From assembly GCA_963708735.1 (NCBI GenBank), contig CAVPTW010000009.1:14372-78371 (forward strand): 64,000 bases of DNA, read 5' to 3'. The translations under genes were made by a program, and so were the position numbers. Source of the DNA: JAGPUQ01 sp963708735 (GTDB taxonomy: Bacteria > Pseudomonadota > Gammaproteobacteria > Pseudomonadales > Porticoccaceae). Below the pieces are notes generated by a model. That model searched no databases. It worked only from the letters and a program-made list of their open reading frames with translations, and was not told the origin of the DNA. Below are positions 23,696 to 32,715 of the stretch, in pieces. Every line of letters begins with the position of its first letter. The stretch's first letter is position 1.

Positions 23696-24655
23696 CTAGA
23701 ATTTTCCGGCGAGCTCGCTCGCGAAGCGGTCGGTGGCGCGAATCAACGCGTCGAGGGTGCCAGGCTCGCTGGAGGCGTGTCCGGCATCGCGGATGATATC
23801 CAGCTCCGCATGGGGCAGGGCTTGCTGAAGTGTGAACGCCTGATCCACCGGACAGACCACATCGTAGCGGCCATGCACGATCACGGTGGGAATGTTCGCC
23901 AGACGGTGCGCGTCGCGGCAAATCTGGTTTTCGGCGATGAAGGCATCATTGACGAAGTAGTGCGCCTCGATGCGCGCCATGGCGAGCGCGACCTGGGGAC
24001 TGCCAAAGCGCGCCACGACATGGCCATTGGGCTCGTGAGTGGCACAGCGCGCCTCCCAGGAAGCCCAGGCCTTGGCAACGGCCATGCGGGTGATGTCGTT
24101 ATCCCCGGTGAGACGTCGATGGTAGGCGTGCAGCAGATCCTGGTGTTCTTCCGGGGGAATCTGGCCGATGAAATCCTGCCAGTAATCGGGAAAGATGCAG
24201 CTCGCGCCGTATCGATAAAACCAGTCGATGTCGGTCTTGCGACACAGGAAAATACCACGCAGCACCAGACCCAGGACCCGCTCCGGATGGGCTTCGGCGT
24301 AGAGTAGGCTGAGGGTCGAGCCCCAGGAACCGCCGAACAGCAGCCAGCGCTCGACGCCGAGCTTTGCGCGCAGCGTCTCCATATCGGCCAGCAAATGCGC
24401 AGTGGTGTTGTCGTTCAGATCGGCATGGGGCCGCGAGCGACCCGAGCCACGCTGATCGAAAAGAATGATGCGGTACTTTTCCGGATCGAAAAACCGCCGG
24501 TCCTGTTCGCTGCATCCAGCGCCCGGGCCACCGTGGACGAACAGTACCGGGATGCCCTCGGGGATCCCACATTCCTCAACGTAGAGCGCGTGCCCGCCGG
24601 CAACATCGACACGATGACTGGCGTAGGGACGAATGGCCGGATAAAACTGCCGCAT
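23696..24655 (-). CDS. pip: Proline iminopeptidase
   Basis: A 319-residue alpha/beta hydrolase (family S33) removing N-terminal proline from peptides. HGGPGAGC forms the oxyanion region, GGSWGSTLSL carries the nucleophile Ser near residue 110, and Asp and His are in GRYDVVCP and GHASSEP. Length and motifs are those of the classic monomeric enzyme. The downstream dtd gene is directly coupled. Confidence 0.95.
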   Translation of the reverse strand: MRQFYPAIRPYASHRVDVAGGHALYVEECGIPEGIPVLFVHGGPGAGCSEQDRRFFDPEKYRIILFDQRGSGRSRPHADLNDNTTAHLLADMETLRAKLGVERWLLFGGSWGSTLSLLYAEAHPERVLGLVLRGIFLCRKTDIDWFYRYGASCIFPDYWQDFIGQIPPEEHQDLLHAYHRRLTGDNDITRMAVAKAWASWEARCATHEPNGHVVARFGSPQVALAMARIEAHYFVNDAFIAENQICRDAHRLANIPTVIVHGRYDVVCPVDQAFTLQQALPHAELDIIRDAGHASSEPGTLDALIRATDRFASELAGKF

Positions 24656-24895
24656 GCGCGAGAACAGGCTCTTGTTCGGGAAGCGGCTAAGCTAAGGGAA
24701 GCCCCTGCGAAAGGCAACCGGAATCTCCCGCCATCCCGCCGAGCGAGCGCCCGACTACCCTCACCCGCGCTGCATCAGCCTGCCTTGCCGCAGCGCCTGC
24801 GCAGGGCCATCACCCGGCTCGAGGTAGATACCGACGATCTTGAGCGCAGCCGGCAGAAGATTGCGGCGGCGATGAAATCATTGCCAAGGGGCAGG

Positions 24896-25462
24896 TCAGT
24901 GCTGGCCGGGATACTGCCCGGCGCGGGTTAGCACGTAATCCTGCCCCAGGCTGTAAAGCCCAAGACCGATGAATGCCAGCAGAAAGCGGCCTTCCGTCAC
25001 CGCGCTGTAGTGCCCACCCGGGAAAGGCGACACCTCGGTAACAAAAATCAACGCCAGCAGGCCGATCATCAGCACCCACAGCACCGCGCCCCAAAAATAG
25101 CCCAGCAGGTAGAGAAGTCCGGGCGTGAAGGCAAGGCACCAGTACAGACCCGTCTGCGCGACACCTCCGTGCAGGACGAGCACGAAGAACAGTCCCAGGA
25201 TTGGCACGATGAAATACCACTTGGCACTCGTGTGATAACCCACCACCTGGGCCACCACCAGACCGGCGAAGGAGACGGCGGAACAAGTGAAGAGCACCCC
25301 CGCCAGCAACAGATCATCACCGAAGAAATCCAGCAGGCCCATCACCAGACTGAAGATCCCGAACAGCGCCAACCCCCAGGTGATCAAACCCGTTGAACGC
25401 CACAGGCCCAGTTGCGCATCAAAGTAAAAGTCGCGCCGGCTGCTAGTGCTTTCTTCATCCAT
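24896..25462 (-). CDS. Membrane protein resembling a sensor input module
   Basis: A 188-residue protein with about six membrane helices and a short cytoplasmic N-terminus (MDEESTSSRR). It resembles the membrane input part of some diguanylate cyclases but stops without an output domain. Downstream, on the same strand, out-of-frame fragments recall GGDEF text: GNDFIAAA near 24870, and VGIYLEPGDGPAQAL near 24835. It may therefore be a truncated relic, or simply a standalone membrane protein. Confidence 0.55.
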   Translation of the reverse strand: MDEESTSSRRDFYFDAQLGLWRSTGLITWGLALFGIFSLVMGLLDFFGDDLLLAGVLFTCSAVSFAGLVVAQVVGYHTSAKWYFIVPILGLFFVLVLHGGVAQTGLYWCLAFTPGLLYLLGYFWGAVLWVLMIGLLALIFVTEVSPFPGGHYSAVTEGRFLLAFIGLGLYSLGQDYVLTRAGQYPGQH

Positions 25463-25568
25463 GATGACTGTCCAGTGCTCAGGTCACAAAACCATAAGCC
25501 TCGACCGCGAAGTCAGCAATCCCGCCCAACCAGCGGAGCGAACTGACCGACCAGCGGCCACCCGAAGA

Positions 25569-27386
25569 TCAGGACGCGGCCTTCCCGCGCTTGCGATCCT
25601 GCTCTCGCAACAGCTTCTTGCGCAGGCGGATATGGTGCGGCGTCACCTCCACCAGCTCGTCCTCGGCGATGAATTCCAGCGCCTGCTCCAGCGTAAATCG
25701 GATCGGCGGCGTCAGGACGAGGGCTTCATCGGTGCCGGCGGCACGGATGTTGGTGAGCTGCTTGCCTTTGGTGGGATTCACGGGCAAATCATTGCCGCGC
25801 GAGTGAATGCCGATCAACTGGCCTTCGTACACATCCTCGCCGTGCCCCAAAAACAGACGCCCGCGCTCTTGCAGATTGTACAGGGCATACGCCAAGGTCT
25901 TGCCGCGAATCATGGAGACCAGCACTCCGTTCTGGCGCACTCCCGCCACACCGGGCTTGATCCGGTCATAGCGGTCGAAGGTGCTGGTGAGGATGCCGCT
26001 GCCCGAGGTCAGGGTGAGAAACTCGTTGCGGAACCCGATCATGCCCCGCGACGGCACCCGGTACTCCAGCCGCACGCGGCCACGGCCGTCGATGACCATG
26101 TCGAGCAGATCGCCCTTGCGGCGCCCCATTTCCTCCATCACGGCGCCCTGGTGGGTCTCCTCGACATCGGCGACCACAATCTCGAACGGCTCAAGAATTT
26201 CGCCGTCAACTTCCTTCTGGATCACTTCCGGCCGGGAAACGCCGAGCTCGTAGCCTTCGCGGCGCATGGTCTCGATCAGCACCGCAAGGTGCAGCTCACC
26301 GCGTCCCGACACCCGAAAGCGATCCGGGGTATCACCGGGCTCGACGCGCAAGGCGACGTTGTGGATCAGCTCCTGTTCCAGGCGTTCGCCGATGTTGCGC
26401 GAGGTGACGTACTTGCCATCCAGGCCGGCGAACGGAGAATCGTTGACCTGAAACGTCATGCTGACGGTGGGTTCATCGACCGCCAGGGGCTTCAGCGGTT
26501 CCACGCAGGCCGGATCGCACAGGGTGTCGGAAATCCCGAGCCCCTCGATTCCGGTGATGCAGACGATGTCGCCGGCGGTGGCGCGATCGGTGTCCACCCG
26601 CGCCAACCCCAGATACCCCTTTACCTCGAGGATGCGGGCGCGCCGCTGGCCACCTTCCGCCGCCGCGACGATCACGGACTGTCCCGGCACCAGCACGCCG
26701 CGGGCGATGCGCCCGATGCCGATGACCCCGACGTAACTGTCGTAGTCGAGCGCGGAGATCTGCATCTGGAACGGCCCGGCCTCATCCACGACGGGGGCGG
26801 GCACACGCTCCGTGATCATTTCGAACAGGGGCGTCATGTCGGGCGCCATGTGGTTGTAGTCCAGGCCGGCGACCCCGGTGAGGGCGGAGGTATAAATCAC
26901 CGGAAAATCGAGCTGCTCTTCGGTGGCGCCGAGACGGTGAAACAGGTCGAACACCTGATCCACCACCCAATCCGGACGCGCGCCGGGGCGGTCGATCTTG
27001 TTCACTACCAGGATGGGCTTGAGGCCGCTGGCGAACGCCTTGGCGGTCACAAACCGGGTCTGCGGCATGGGGCCGTCGACGGCATCCACCAACAGCAGCA
27101 CCGAGTCGACCATCGACAGCACCCGCTCCACCTCGCCGCCGAAATCGGCGTGGCCCGGGGTATCGACAATGTTGATGCGGTAATCGCGCCACTGGATGGC
27201 GGTATTCTTGGCGAGGATGGTGATGCCCCGCTCGCGCTCCTGGTCGTTGGAGTCCATCAGGCGCTCGGCGCCCTGGCTCTTGCGGTCCAGGGTCCCGGAC
27301 TGCTGAAGCAGCCGGTCGACCAGCGTGGTTTTGCCATGGTCGACATGGGCGACGATAGCAATGTTGCGCAGCTTGCTGACCGACAT
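25569..27386 (-). CDS. typA: Ribosome-associated GTPase TypA/BipA
   Basis: A 605-residue translational GTPase needed for growth under stress and for late steps of 50S assembly. AHVDHGKTTLVDRLL (G1), DTPGHADFGGEVERVL (G3) and NKIDRPGARP (G4) are clear. EF-G-like domains III and V and the TypA C-terminal domain follow. The ATG at 27386 gives the conserved start MSVSKLRNIAIVAH; the frame is open upstream to 27515 but without family similarity. Confidence 0.97.
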   Translation of the reverse strand: MSVSKLRNIAIVAHVDHGKTTLVDRLLQQSGTLDRKSQGAERLMDSNDQERERGITILAKNTAIQWRDYRINIVDTPGHADFGGEVERVLSMVDSVLLLVDAVDGPMPQTRFVTAKAFASGLKPILVVNKIDRPGARPDWVVDQVFDLFHRLGATEEQLDFPVIYTSALTGVAGLDYNHMAPDMTPLFEMITERVPAPVVDEAGPFQMQISALDYDSYVGVIGIGRIARGVLVPGQSVIVAAAEGGQRRARILEVKGYLGLARVDTDRATAGDIVCITGIEGLGISDTLCDPACVEPLKPLAVDEPTVSMTFQVNDSPFAGLDGKYVTSRNIGERLEQELIHNVALRVEPGDTPDRFRVSGRGELHLAVLIETMRREGYELGVSRPEVIQKEVDGEILEPFEIVVADVEETHQGAVMEEMGRRKGDLLDMVIDGRGRVRLEYRVPSRGMIGFRNEFLTLTSGSGILTSTFDRYDRIKPGVAGVRQNGVLVSMIRGKTLAYALYNLQERGRLFLGHGEDVYEGQLIGIHSRGNDLPVNPTKGKQLTNIRAAGTDEALVLTPPIRFTLEQALEFIAEDELVEVTPHHIRLRKKLLREQDRKRGKAAS

Positions 27387-27459
27387 GGAAGTATACCGGG
27401 AAAAGGGGCGCGCATTATACGCGGGTACCGCTTTCCGGAGTATGACTTTGAGGGACTCC

Positions 27460-28911
27460 TCAGGGCCGGTAGACGGCGACGCGGCGAAAGCCGCGCTCGA
27501 CCAGCAGTTCGGCATGCAGACGGCTCATCACTCCCTTGTCACAATACAAAAGATAGGGTGTCTCCGGCGACACCTGGGCAAAGAATTGCTGCAACTGGTA
27601 AAAGGGCACCACTTCGACTGGAACACTGCCCGCACGCAACGGGCGGTCGGCGCTCTGATCCGGATGGCGGACATCCAGAATGGTGACACCCGGCTGCGGC
27701 GCCTGGAAGGTTTCCACCGCTATGTGGCCGACCGCGCCTGCCATCACCGACTCGATGTCTTCTTCCGTACGCTCGGCGATCGCCCGCTCCAGTATGGCGA
27801 AGTCGAACCGGGCTTCGGCATGCTCCACGCGGTCGCGGCGGGCATGGGTGGTCGGCTTCACCGAGATCACCCCGCAGTATTCCGGCATGCAGGCCGCGAA
27901 GGGCTCGGTGCCGATGGCGCGGGCAATCCCGATGATGTCCTGCTTGTCCATGGCAAGCAGCGGTCGCAGCACCAGCATGTCGGTGACCGCGTCGATCACC
28001 GCAAGATTGGGCAGGGTCTGGCTGGACACCTGCGCGATGCTTTCACCGGTGACCAGGGCGTCGATCCCCCAGGCGCGGGCAACCGCCGTGGCCGCACGCA
28101 GCATCATGCGCTTGAGCACCACGCCCATTTGGGAGTCGTCCACCTGCGCCAGTATCTCGGCCACCACGCCCTCGAATGGCACGCTGATGAACTTGACGCT
28201 GTGGCTCGCACCGTATTTTTCCCAGAGGAAGTGCGCGACCTCCTTGACACCGAGCGCGTGGGCGCGACCGCCCAGATTAAAAAAGCAGAAGTGGGTACGC
28301 AGACCCCGCCGCAACAACAGGTAACTGGCGACCGTGGAATCGAACCCCCCCGACATGAGCGCCAGCACCGGCGGCTGCTCGCCCAGGGGAAACCCGCCGA
28401 TCCCGGCCTGCCGCGATTCGATGACATAGAGCCGGTCCGCCACTATTTCGAGACGAACGATGATCTCGGGATGATCCAGCGACACCGACGCACCTTCCGC
28501 CCGCGCCAGGAGTCTGCCGCCCACTTCCCGTTCGACCTGGGGCGACGTGAACGCATGGCGCCCGGTGCGTTTGACACGCACCACGAACCGTCGCCCCGTC
28601 AGGGCTGCACCATGACAGCGCCAGGCGTGCTCTGCCATGTCGTCGAAATCGCCGAGCGGGTACATCTCAACCTTGGCAAAGCTGGAGATCCCCGGCGTTC
28701 GCGCCAGCAGGTCGGCGATCCGGTGAACGTCGGCCGCCGTCACACCGGCGCCGCTGAGCTCCAGCCGGTCCCAGTCGCCCGCAAGGGTCACTCCAGCGGT
28801 AATGGGCGCGATCAGTGTGCGCAGATTACGGCGCAGCTGCCGGATCAGGCGCCGACGCACCGGCGCGCTCTTGATGATGATCTCAGGAGACACTTTGACG
28901 ACAAAACGCAT
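27460..28911 (-). CDS. thiI: tRNA 4-thiouridine synthase with rhodanese domain
   Basis: A 483-residue ThiI that makes s4U8 in tRNA and transfers sulfur for thiamine thiazole. It has an N-terminal ferredoxin-like domain and THUMP (about 1-170), a PP-loop ATPase with SGGFDSTVASYLL near residue 190, and a C-terminal rhodanese domain with the persulfide Cys in YLLYCDKGVMS. The rhodanese domain, present in enterobacterial ThiI, is intact. The start ATG at 28911 fits the family. Confidence 0.95.
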   Translation of the reverse strand: MRFVVKVSPEIIIKSAPVRRRLIRQLRRNLRTLIAPITAGVTLAGDWDRLELSGAGVTAADVHRIADLLARTPGISSFAKVEMYPLGDFDDMAEHAWRCHGAALTGRRFVVRVKRTGRHAFTSPQVEREVGGRLLARAEGASVSLDHPEIIVRLEIVADRLYVIESRQAGIGGFPLGEQPPVLALMSGGFDSTVASYLLLRRGLRTHFCFFNLGGRAHALGVKEVAHFLWEKYGASHSVKFISVPFEGVVAEILAQVDDSQMGVVLKRMMLRAATAVARAWGIDALVTGESIAQVSSQTLPNLAVIDAVTDMLVLRPLLAMDKQDIIGIARAIGTEPFAACMPEYCGVISVKPTTHARRDRVEHAEARFDFAILERAIAERTEEDIESVMAGAVGHIAVETFQAPQPGVTILDVRHPDQSADRPLRAGSVPVEVVPFYQLQQFFAQVSPETPYLLYCDKGVMSRLHAELLVERGFRRVAVYRP

Positions 28912-29044
28912 CGCGGAACAGGCTGCGGTGGCGGAAGAAGGCAGCCAGTATAGGGGGTTATGCGGGAGGTTCCCGGCGGGATTGACCGCACGCACCTCCA
29001 GCCCACCGACGCCAGCACCATTACAGTGCGTAAGGCTGGTATAT

Positions 29045-29061
29045 TGCACCAATATTGTGCG
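29045..29061. promoter_or_regulatory. NtrC-binding site upstream of glnA
   Basis: TGCACCA-ATA-TTGTGCG matches 12 of 14 defined bases of the NtrC consensus TGCACCA-N3-TGGTGCA. It is about 170 bases upstream of the sigma-54 start point, a workable enhancer distance. ntrC itself lies two genes downstream of glnA. Confidence 0.75.
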
Positions 29062-29101
29062 AAATGCTTCGTCCCGGGCAGATTCCTCGTGGCCGCCTTC
29101 G

Positions 29102-29143
29102 CTGCTATAGTGAGCGCCTGCTACAGTTAGCGTCTGCTACAAC
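29102..29143. repeat. 16-base tandem repeat in the glnA leader
   Basis: Units CTGCTATAGTGAGCGC, CTGCTACAGTTAGCGT and a partial CTGCTACAAC lie head to tail between the NtrC site and the sigma-54 promoter. Each full unit contains a -10-like hexamer (TATAGT, TACAGT). They may form weak sigma-70 promoters or a binding site. Confidence 0.6.
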
Positions 29144-29205
29144 CCGCCGGCAATTGTCGCAACGTTCCCGATACCGGCCGGGAGGCGCTCAGCGATGGTG
29201 CGGAA

Positions 29206-29220
29206 TGGCACATATTTTGC
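29206..29220 (+). promoter_or_regulatory. glnAp2: Sigma-54 promoter of glnA
   Basis: TGGCAC-N5-TTGC with the GG and GC doublets exactly ten bases apart, an almost perfect -24/-12 element. The expected start is near 29232, about 90 bases before the glnA ATG. The 410-base gap 28912-29321 holds this, the NtrC site, the tandem repeats and no gene. Confidence 0.88.
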
Positions 29221-29321
29221 TGAGTCGTCTTGCTGAATCATGCGTACCTTTGCTCTGTCGGCATGGACTGCCGGCGCGGCCCCCTGCCATCACTACAGAA
29301 AGATCCCTTTGGAGGAGCAGA

Positions 29322-30725
29322 ATGTCAAAGACGTTGGAGTTGATCAAAGAAAGCGAAGCGCGCTGGATTGATCTCCGTTTCACCGATACCAAAGGCAAGG
29401 AGCACCACGTTTCCCTCCCGTCCACCGAGGTCAACGACAGCTTCTTTGAAGACGGCAAAATGTTCGATGGCTCGTCCATCTCCGGATGGAAGGGCATCAA
29501 CGAGTCCGACATGGTGCTGATGCCCGATGACAGCACCGCGATCCTGGATCCATTCACCGACGATGCCACCGTCATCATCCGCTGCAACATCGTGGAGCCC
29601 ACCACCATGCTGGGCTACAACCGCGACCCGCGCTCCATCGCCGATCGCGCCCAGGAATACATGCGCTCCACCGGCATCGCGGATTCGGTTTTGTTCGGAC
29701 CGGAACCCGAATTTTTCGTTTTCGACGAAGTGAAGTGGGGCGCCAGCATGAGCGGCGCCTTTTACAAAATCGCCTCCGAAGAGGCCGCCTGGGCGTCTGA
29801 ACACGACTTCCCGACCGGCAACCGCGGCCATCGCCCCGGCGTCAAGGGCGGTTATTTCCCGGTACCGCCGGTGGATACCCTGCACGACCTGCGCGCCGCC
29901 ATGTGCGATGCCATGACCAGCATGGGCCTGGTGGTGGAAGTGCATCACCACGAAGTCGCCACCGCCGGCCAGTGCGAGATCGGTGTAGGGCCAAATACCC
30001 TGACCAAGAAGGCCGATGAAGTCCAGATCCTGAAGTACTGCGTCCACAACGTCGCCCACGCCTACGGCAAGACCGCGACCTTCATGCCCAAGCCGCTGGT
30101 CGGCGACAACGGCTCCGGAATGCACGTCCACCAGTCGCTGTCGAAGAACGGCAAGAACCTCTTTACCGGCGACGTGTATGCAGGTCTGTCGGAAACGGCC
30201 CTGTTCTACATCGGCGGCGTCATCAAACACGCGCGCGCCATCAATGCGTTCAGCAACCCGGCCACAAATTCCTACAAGCGTCTGGTGCCCGGCTACGAAG
30301 CGCCGGTGATGCTCGCCTACTCGGCGCGCAACCGCTCTGCCTCGATCCGGATTCCGTTTGTCGCCAATCCCAAGGCGCGTCGCATTGAAGTACGCTTCCC
30401 GGACCCGGTAGCCAACCCTTACCTGGCCTTCACCGCACTGCTGATGGCCGGCCTCGACGGGATCAAGAACAAGATCCACCCCGGTGACGCCGCTGACAAG
30501 GATCTGTACGACCTGCCCCCCGAAGAAGCCAAGGCGATTCCCACCGTGTGCGGCTCGCTGGAGCAGGCGCTTGCGGCGCTCGACGCCGACCGCGCATTCC
30601 TGACCATCGGTGGCGTCATGGACGACGACATGATCGATGCCTACCTCGACCTCAAGCAGATCGAGGTAGACCGCCTGCGCATGACCACCCACCCGGTGGA
30701 ATTCGACATGTATTTCAGCGCCTGA
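29322..30725 (+). CDS. glnA: Glutamine synthetase type I
   Basis: ATP-dependent assimilation of ammonia into glutamine by a dodecamer. The 467-residue product shows the metal-binding Glu motifs (FGPEPEFFVFDEV; VEVHHHEVATAGQCEI), the NGSGMHVHQS loop and the adenylylation site DLYDLPPEE near residue 396, so control by GlnE is expected. It has a strong GGAGGAG ribosome-binding site and a sigma-54/NtrC promoter. A terminator separates it from the DUF4124 gene and ntrBC, the common gammaproteobacterial order. Confidence 0.98.
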   Translation: MSKTLELIKESEARWIDLRFTDTKGKEHHVSLPSTEVNDSFFEDGKMFDGSSISGWKGINESDMVLMPDDSTAILDPFTDDATVIIRCNIVEPTTMLGYNRDPRSIADRAQEYMRSTGIADSVLFGPEPEFFVFDEVKWGASMSGAFYKIASEEAAWASEHDFPTGNRGHRPGVKGGYFPVPPVDTLHDLRAAMCDAMTSMGLVVEVHHHEVATAGQCEIGVGPNTLTKKADEVQILKYCVHNVAHAYGKTATFMPKPLVGDNGSGMHVHQSLSKNGKNLFTGDVYAGLSETALFYIGGVIKHARAINAFSNPATNSYKRLVPGYEAPVMLAYSARNRSASIRIPFVANPKARRIEVRFPDPVANPYLAFTALLMAGLDGIKNKIHPGDAADKDLYDLPPEEAKAIPTVCGSLEQALAALDADRAFLTIGGVMDDDMIDAYLDLKQIEVDRLRMTTHPVEFDMYFSA

Positions 30726-30758
30726 GGTAGCGGTCGACAGCAGTCATACAACGCTTGA

Positions 30759-30790
30759 AAAGGCCCGGCTACCCTGCCGGGCTTTTTTTT
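30759..30790 (+). terminator. Rho-independent terminator after glnA
   Basis: GCCCGGC and GCCGGGC form a 7-pair GC stem extended by A-U pairs, with a 6-base loop and eight T. It limits read-through from glnA into ntrBC. Confidence 0.92.
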
Positions 30791-30842
30791 CGGACTATAA
30801 TCAGGCTCGACCTCATCCTGTCCAAGCAGGGGGTACGGGACC

Positions 30843-31445
30843 ATGACTCCTCACGCGCCAGCAGCCCCCGGGGTCGGACGCCGCCCCGACACCACCAATG
30901 CCCTGCGCCGGATCGCAATGATCGGTTGCGCCATCCTGAGTTGGACCGCGCTCGCCGTCGGCGCTGATCAGACCGTCTATCGTGTCATCGACGCGCAAGG
31001 GAAGGTGTCCTACACCGACACGCCACCCAAGGATGGCTCCGCCGAGCCGGTCATCCTCAAGGAGGTAAACACTCAGCCCGCCATGGAGACCCGCAAAGCC
31101 ACGGCACCTGCGGCAGAGGCGGCAGCGACGCCCTACACCCAGATCGAGATCACCAGCCCCGCCAACGACAGTACGATACCGCCGGGACAGCTCAACGTCG
31201 TGGTACAGCTCCAGCTGGAACCCGTATTGCAACCCGGCCACAGGGTCCAGTTTTACCTTGACGATCAGCCCCAGGGGCCGGCGGCGGCCGCCACCGCCAT
31301 CACGCTGGGCGACCTGTATCGGGGCAGCAGAACCATTCACGCAACCGTTGTCGACGCCAACGGCGCCCGGGTGGCGCAGAGCAACAGCGTAGTAATCCAT
31401 GTCAAACGCCACTCCGTGAAGAGTCCCCCCTTCCTCAACCGCTGA
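30843..31445 (+). CDS. DUF4124 domain protein
   Basis: A 200-residue exported protein. A signal or anchor segment lies at about residues 24-40 (MIGCAILSWTALAVGA). The DUF4124 motif follows at about 42-75 (TVYRVIDAQGKVSYTDTPP), and a beta-sandwich-like C-terminal half carries ITSPANDSTIPPGQLNV. The family is regularly found between glnA and ntrB; its role in nitrogen control has not been established as far as I know. Confidence 0.85.
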   Translation: MTPHAPAAPGVGRRPDTTNALRRIAMIGCAILSWTALAVGADQTVYRVIDAQGKVSYTDTPPKDGSAEPVILKEVNTQPAMETRKATAPAAEAAATPYTQIEITSPANDSTIPPGQLNVVVQLQLEPVLQPGHRVQFYLDDQPQGPAAAATAITLGDLYRGSRTIHATVVDANGARVAQSNSVVIHVKRHSVKSPPFLNR

Positions 31446-31584
31446 CCCGCCGCCTGCCGCACCGGCCTGGTGCGGTTGATTCAAACCAGGCACCTGCGAT
31501 CGGGCACACGCTGGTGCGGCCTGAACGAATTGCAATGAAATTGGCCCAATACTTGCTGTTTCGTAGGCTACCCGAGGTGGCCAA

Positions 31585-32715
31585 ATGCCGATACCCCAGA
31601 GCATTCTCCAGCCGACACCCGAACCTCTGTTGTTGGACAACCTGAAAACCGCCGTCCTGGTGCTGGACGCGGACCTGCATGTCCAGTACCTGAACACGGC
31701 AGCCGAAACCCTGCTTGAAGCAAGCGCAAACCGGTTGCGTGGCGCCCAGTTCATCAGCTGTTTTGCCGAGCCCGAGCCTCGACGTGCGCTGCTGCGGCAA
31801 GCACTCGACGAGCAGCAGCCCTATACCGAGCGCACGGTCAAACTGATGCTGGTCGACGGGCGCGAAATCACCGTGGATTACACGGTGTCGCCCATTCAGC
31901 GCAAAGCGGAAGCGCTGCTCCTGGTTGAAATGCTGCCCATGGACCGCAGTCTGCGGATCGGCCGGGAACGCGCTCTGCTGTCCGCGAACGACACCTCGCG
32001 CAACCTGATCCGCGGCTTGGCGCACGAGATCAAGAACCCGTTGGGCGGCATCCTGGGCGCCTCCCAGCTGCTGGCCCAGGAACTGGCCCGCGACGACCTG
32101 CGGGAATACACCGATATCATCATCGCCGAAACCGAACGGCTGCGGCAGCTGGTGGATCGCCTGCTCGGTCCTTCGCAGCCGGCTCAGCTGGCGGCGATCA
32201 ACATCCACGAAATCACCGAGCGGGTAGCCGCCCTGGTCGAAGCCGAGACCAGCGGGCAGTTGCGCATCCAGCGCGAATACGATCCCAGTATTCCGGAGAT
32301 CAACGCCGATCGCGGCAAGCTGATACAGGCAACGCTGAATCTGGTGCGCAATGCCATGCAGGCTGTCGAGGCCGCGGGGCGCATCGCCGACGGCAGTGCC
32401 TGCGTGATCCTGCGCACCCGCGTGGTCAATCATTTCACCATCGGCGGACACCAGCACCGCATCGTCTGCCGGCTCGATGTCATCGACAACGGTACGGGTG
32501 TGCCCGAGGAGATCAGCGACCGCATCTTCTATCCGATGGTCAGCGGGCGCCCCAACGGCACCGGCCTGGGCCTGCCCATTGCACAATCCGCCATTCAACT
32601 GCATCGAGGCCTCATTGAATGCGACAGCGCGCCGGGTCATACCCGGTTCTCGATTTACCTGCCCATCCAATCAACGCGCGGAGCGCTGCATGAAGCCGAC
32701 AATCTGGATCGTTGA
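31585..32715 (+). CDS. ntrB: Nitrogen regulation sensor kinase NtrB
   Basis: A 376-residue cytoplasmic histidine kinase/phosphatase that controls NtrC under PII. It has a PAS domain (about 15-110), the phosphoacceptor H-box GLAHEIKNPLGGILGA (His near 145), and an ATPase with VIDNGTGVPEEI and GTGLGLPIAQ. There is no membrane segment, as expected. Its last 26 bases overlap ntrC, which suggests coupled translation. Confidence 0.95.
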   Translation: MPIPQSILQPTPEPLLLDNLKTAVLVLDADLHVQYLNTAAETLLEASANRLRGAQFISCFAEPEPRRALLRQALDEQQPYTERTVKLMLVDGREITVDYTVSPIQRKAEALLLVEMLPMDRSLRIGRERALLSANDTSRNLIRGLAHEIKNPLGGILGASQLLAQELARDDLREYTDIIIAETERLRQLVDRLLGPSQPAQLAAINIHEITERVAALVEAETSGQLRIQREYDPSIPEINADRGKLIQATLNLVRNAMQAVEAAGRIADGSACVILRTRVVNHFTIGGHQHRIVCRLDVIDNGTGVPEEISDRIFYPMVSGRPNGTGLGLPIAQSAIQLHRGLIECDSAPGHTRFSIYLPIQSTRGALHEADNLDR

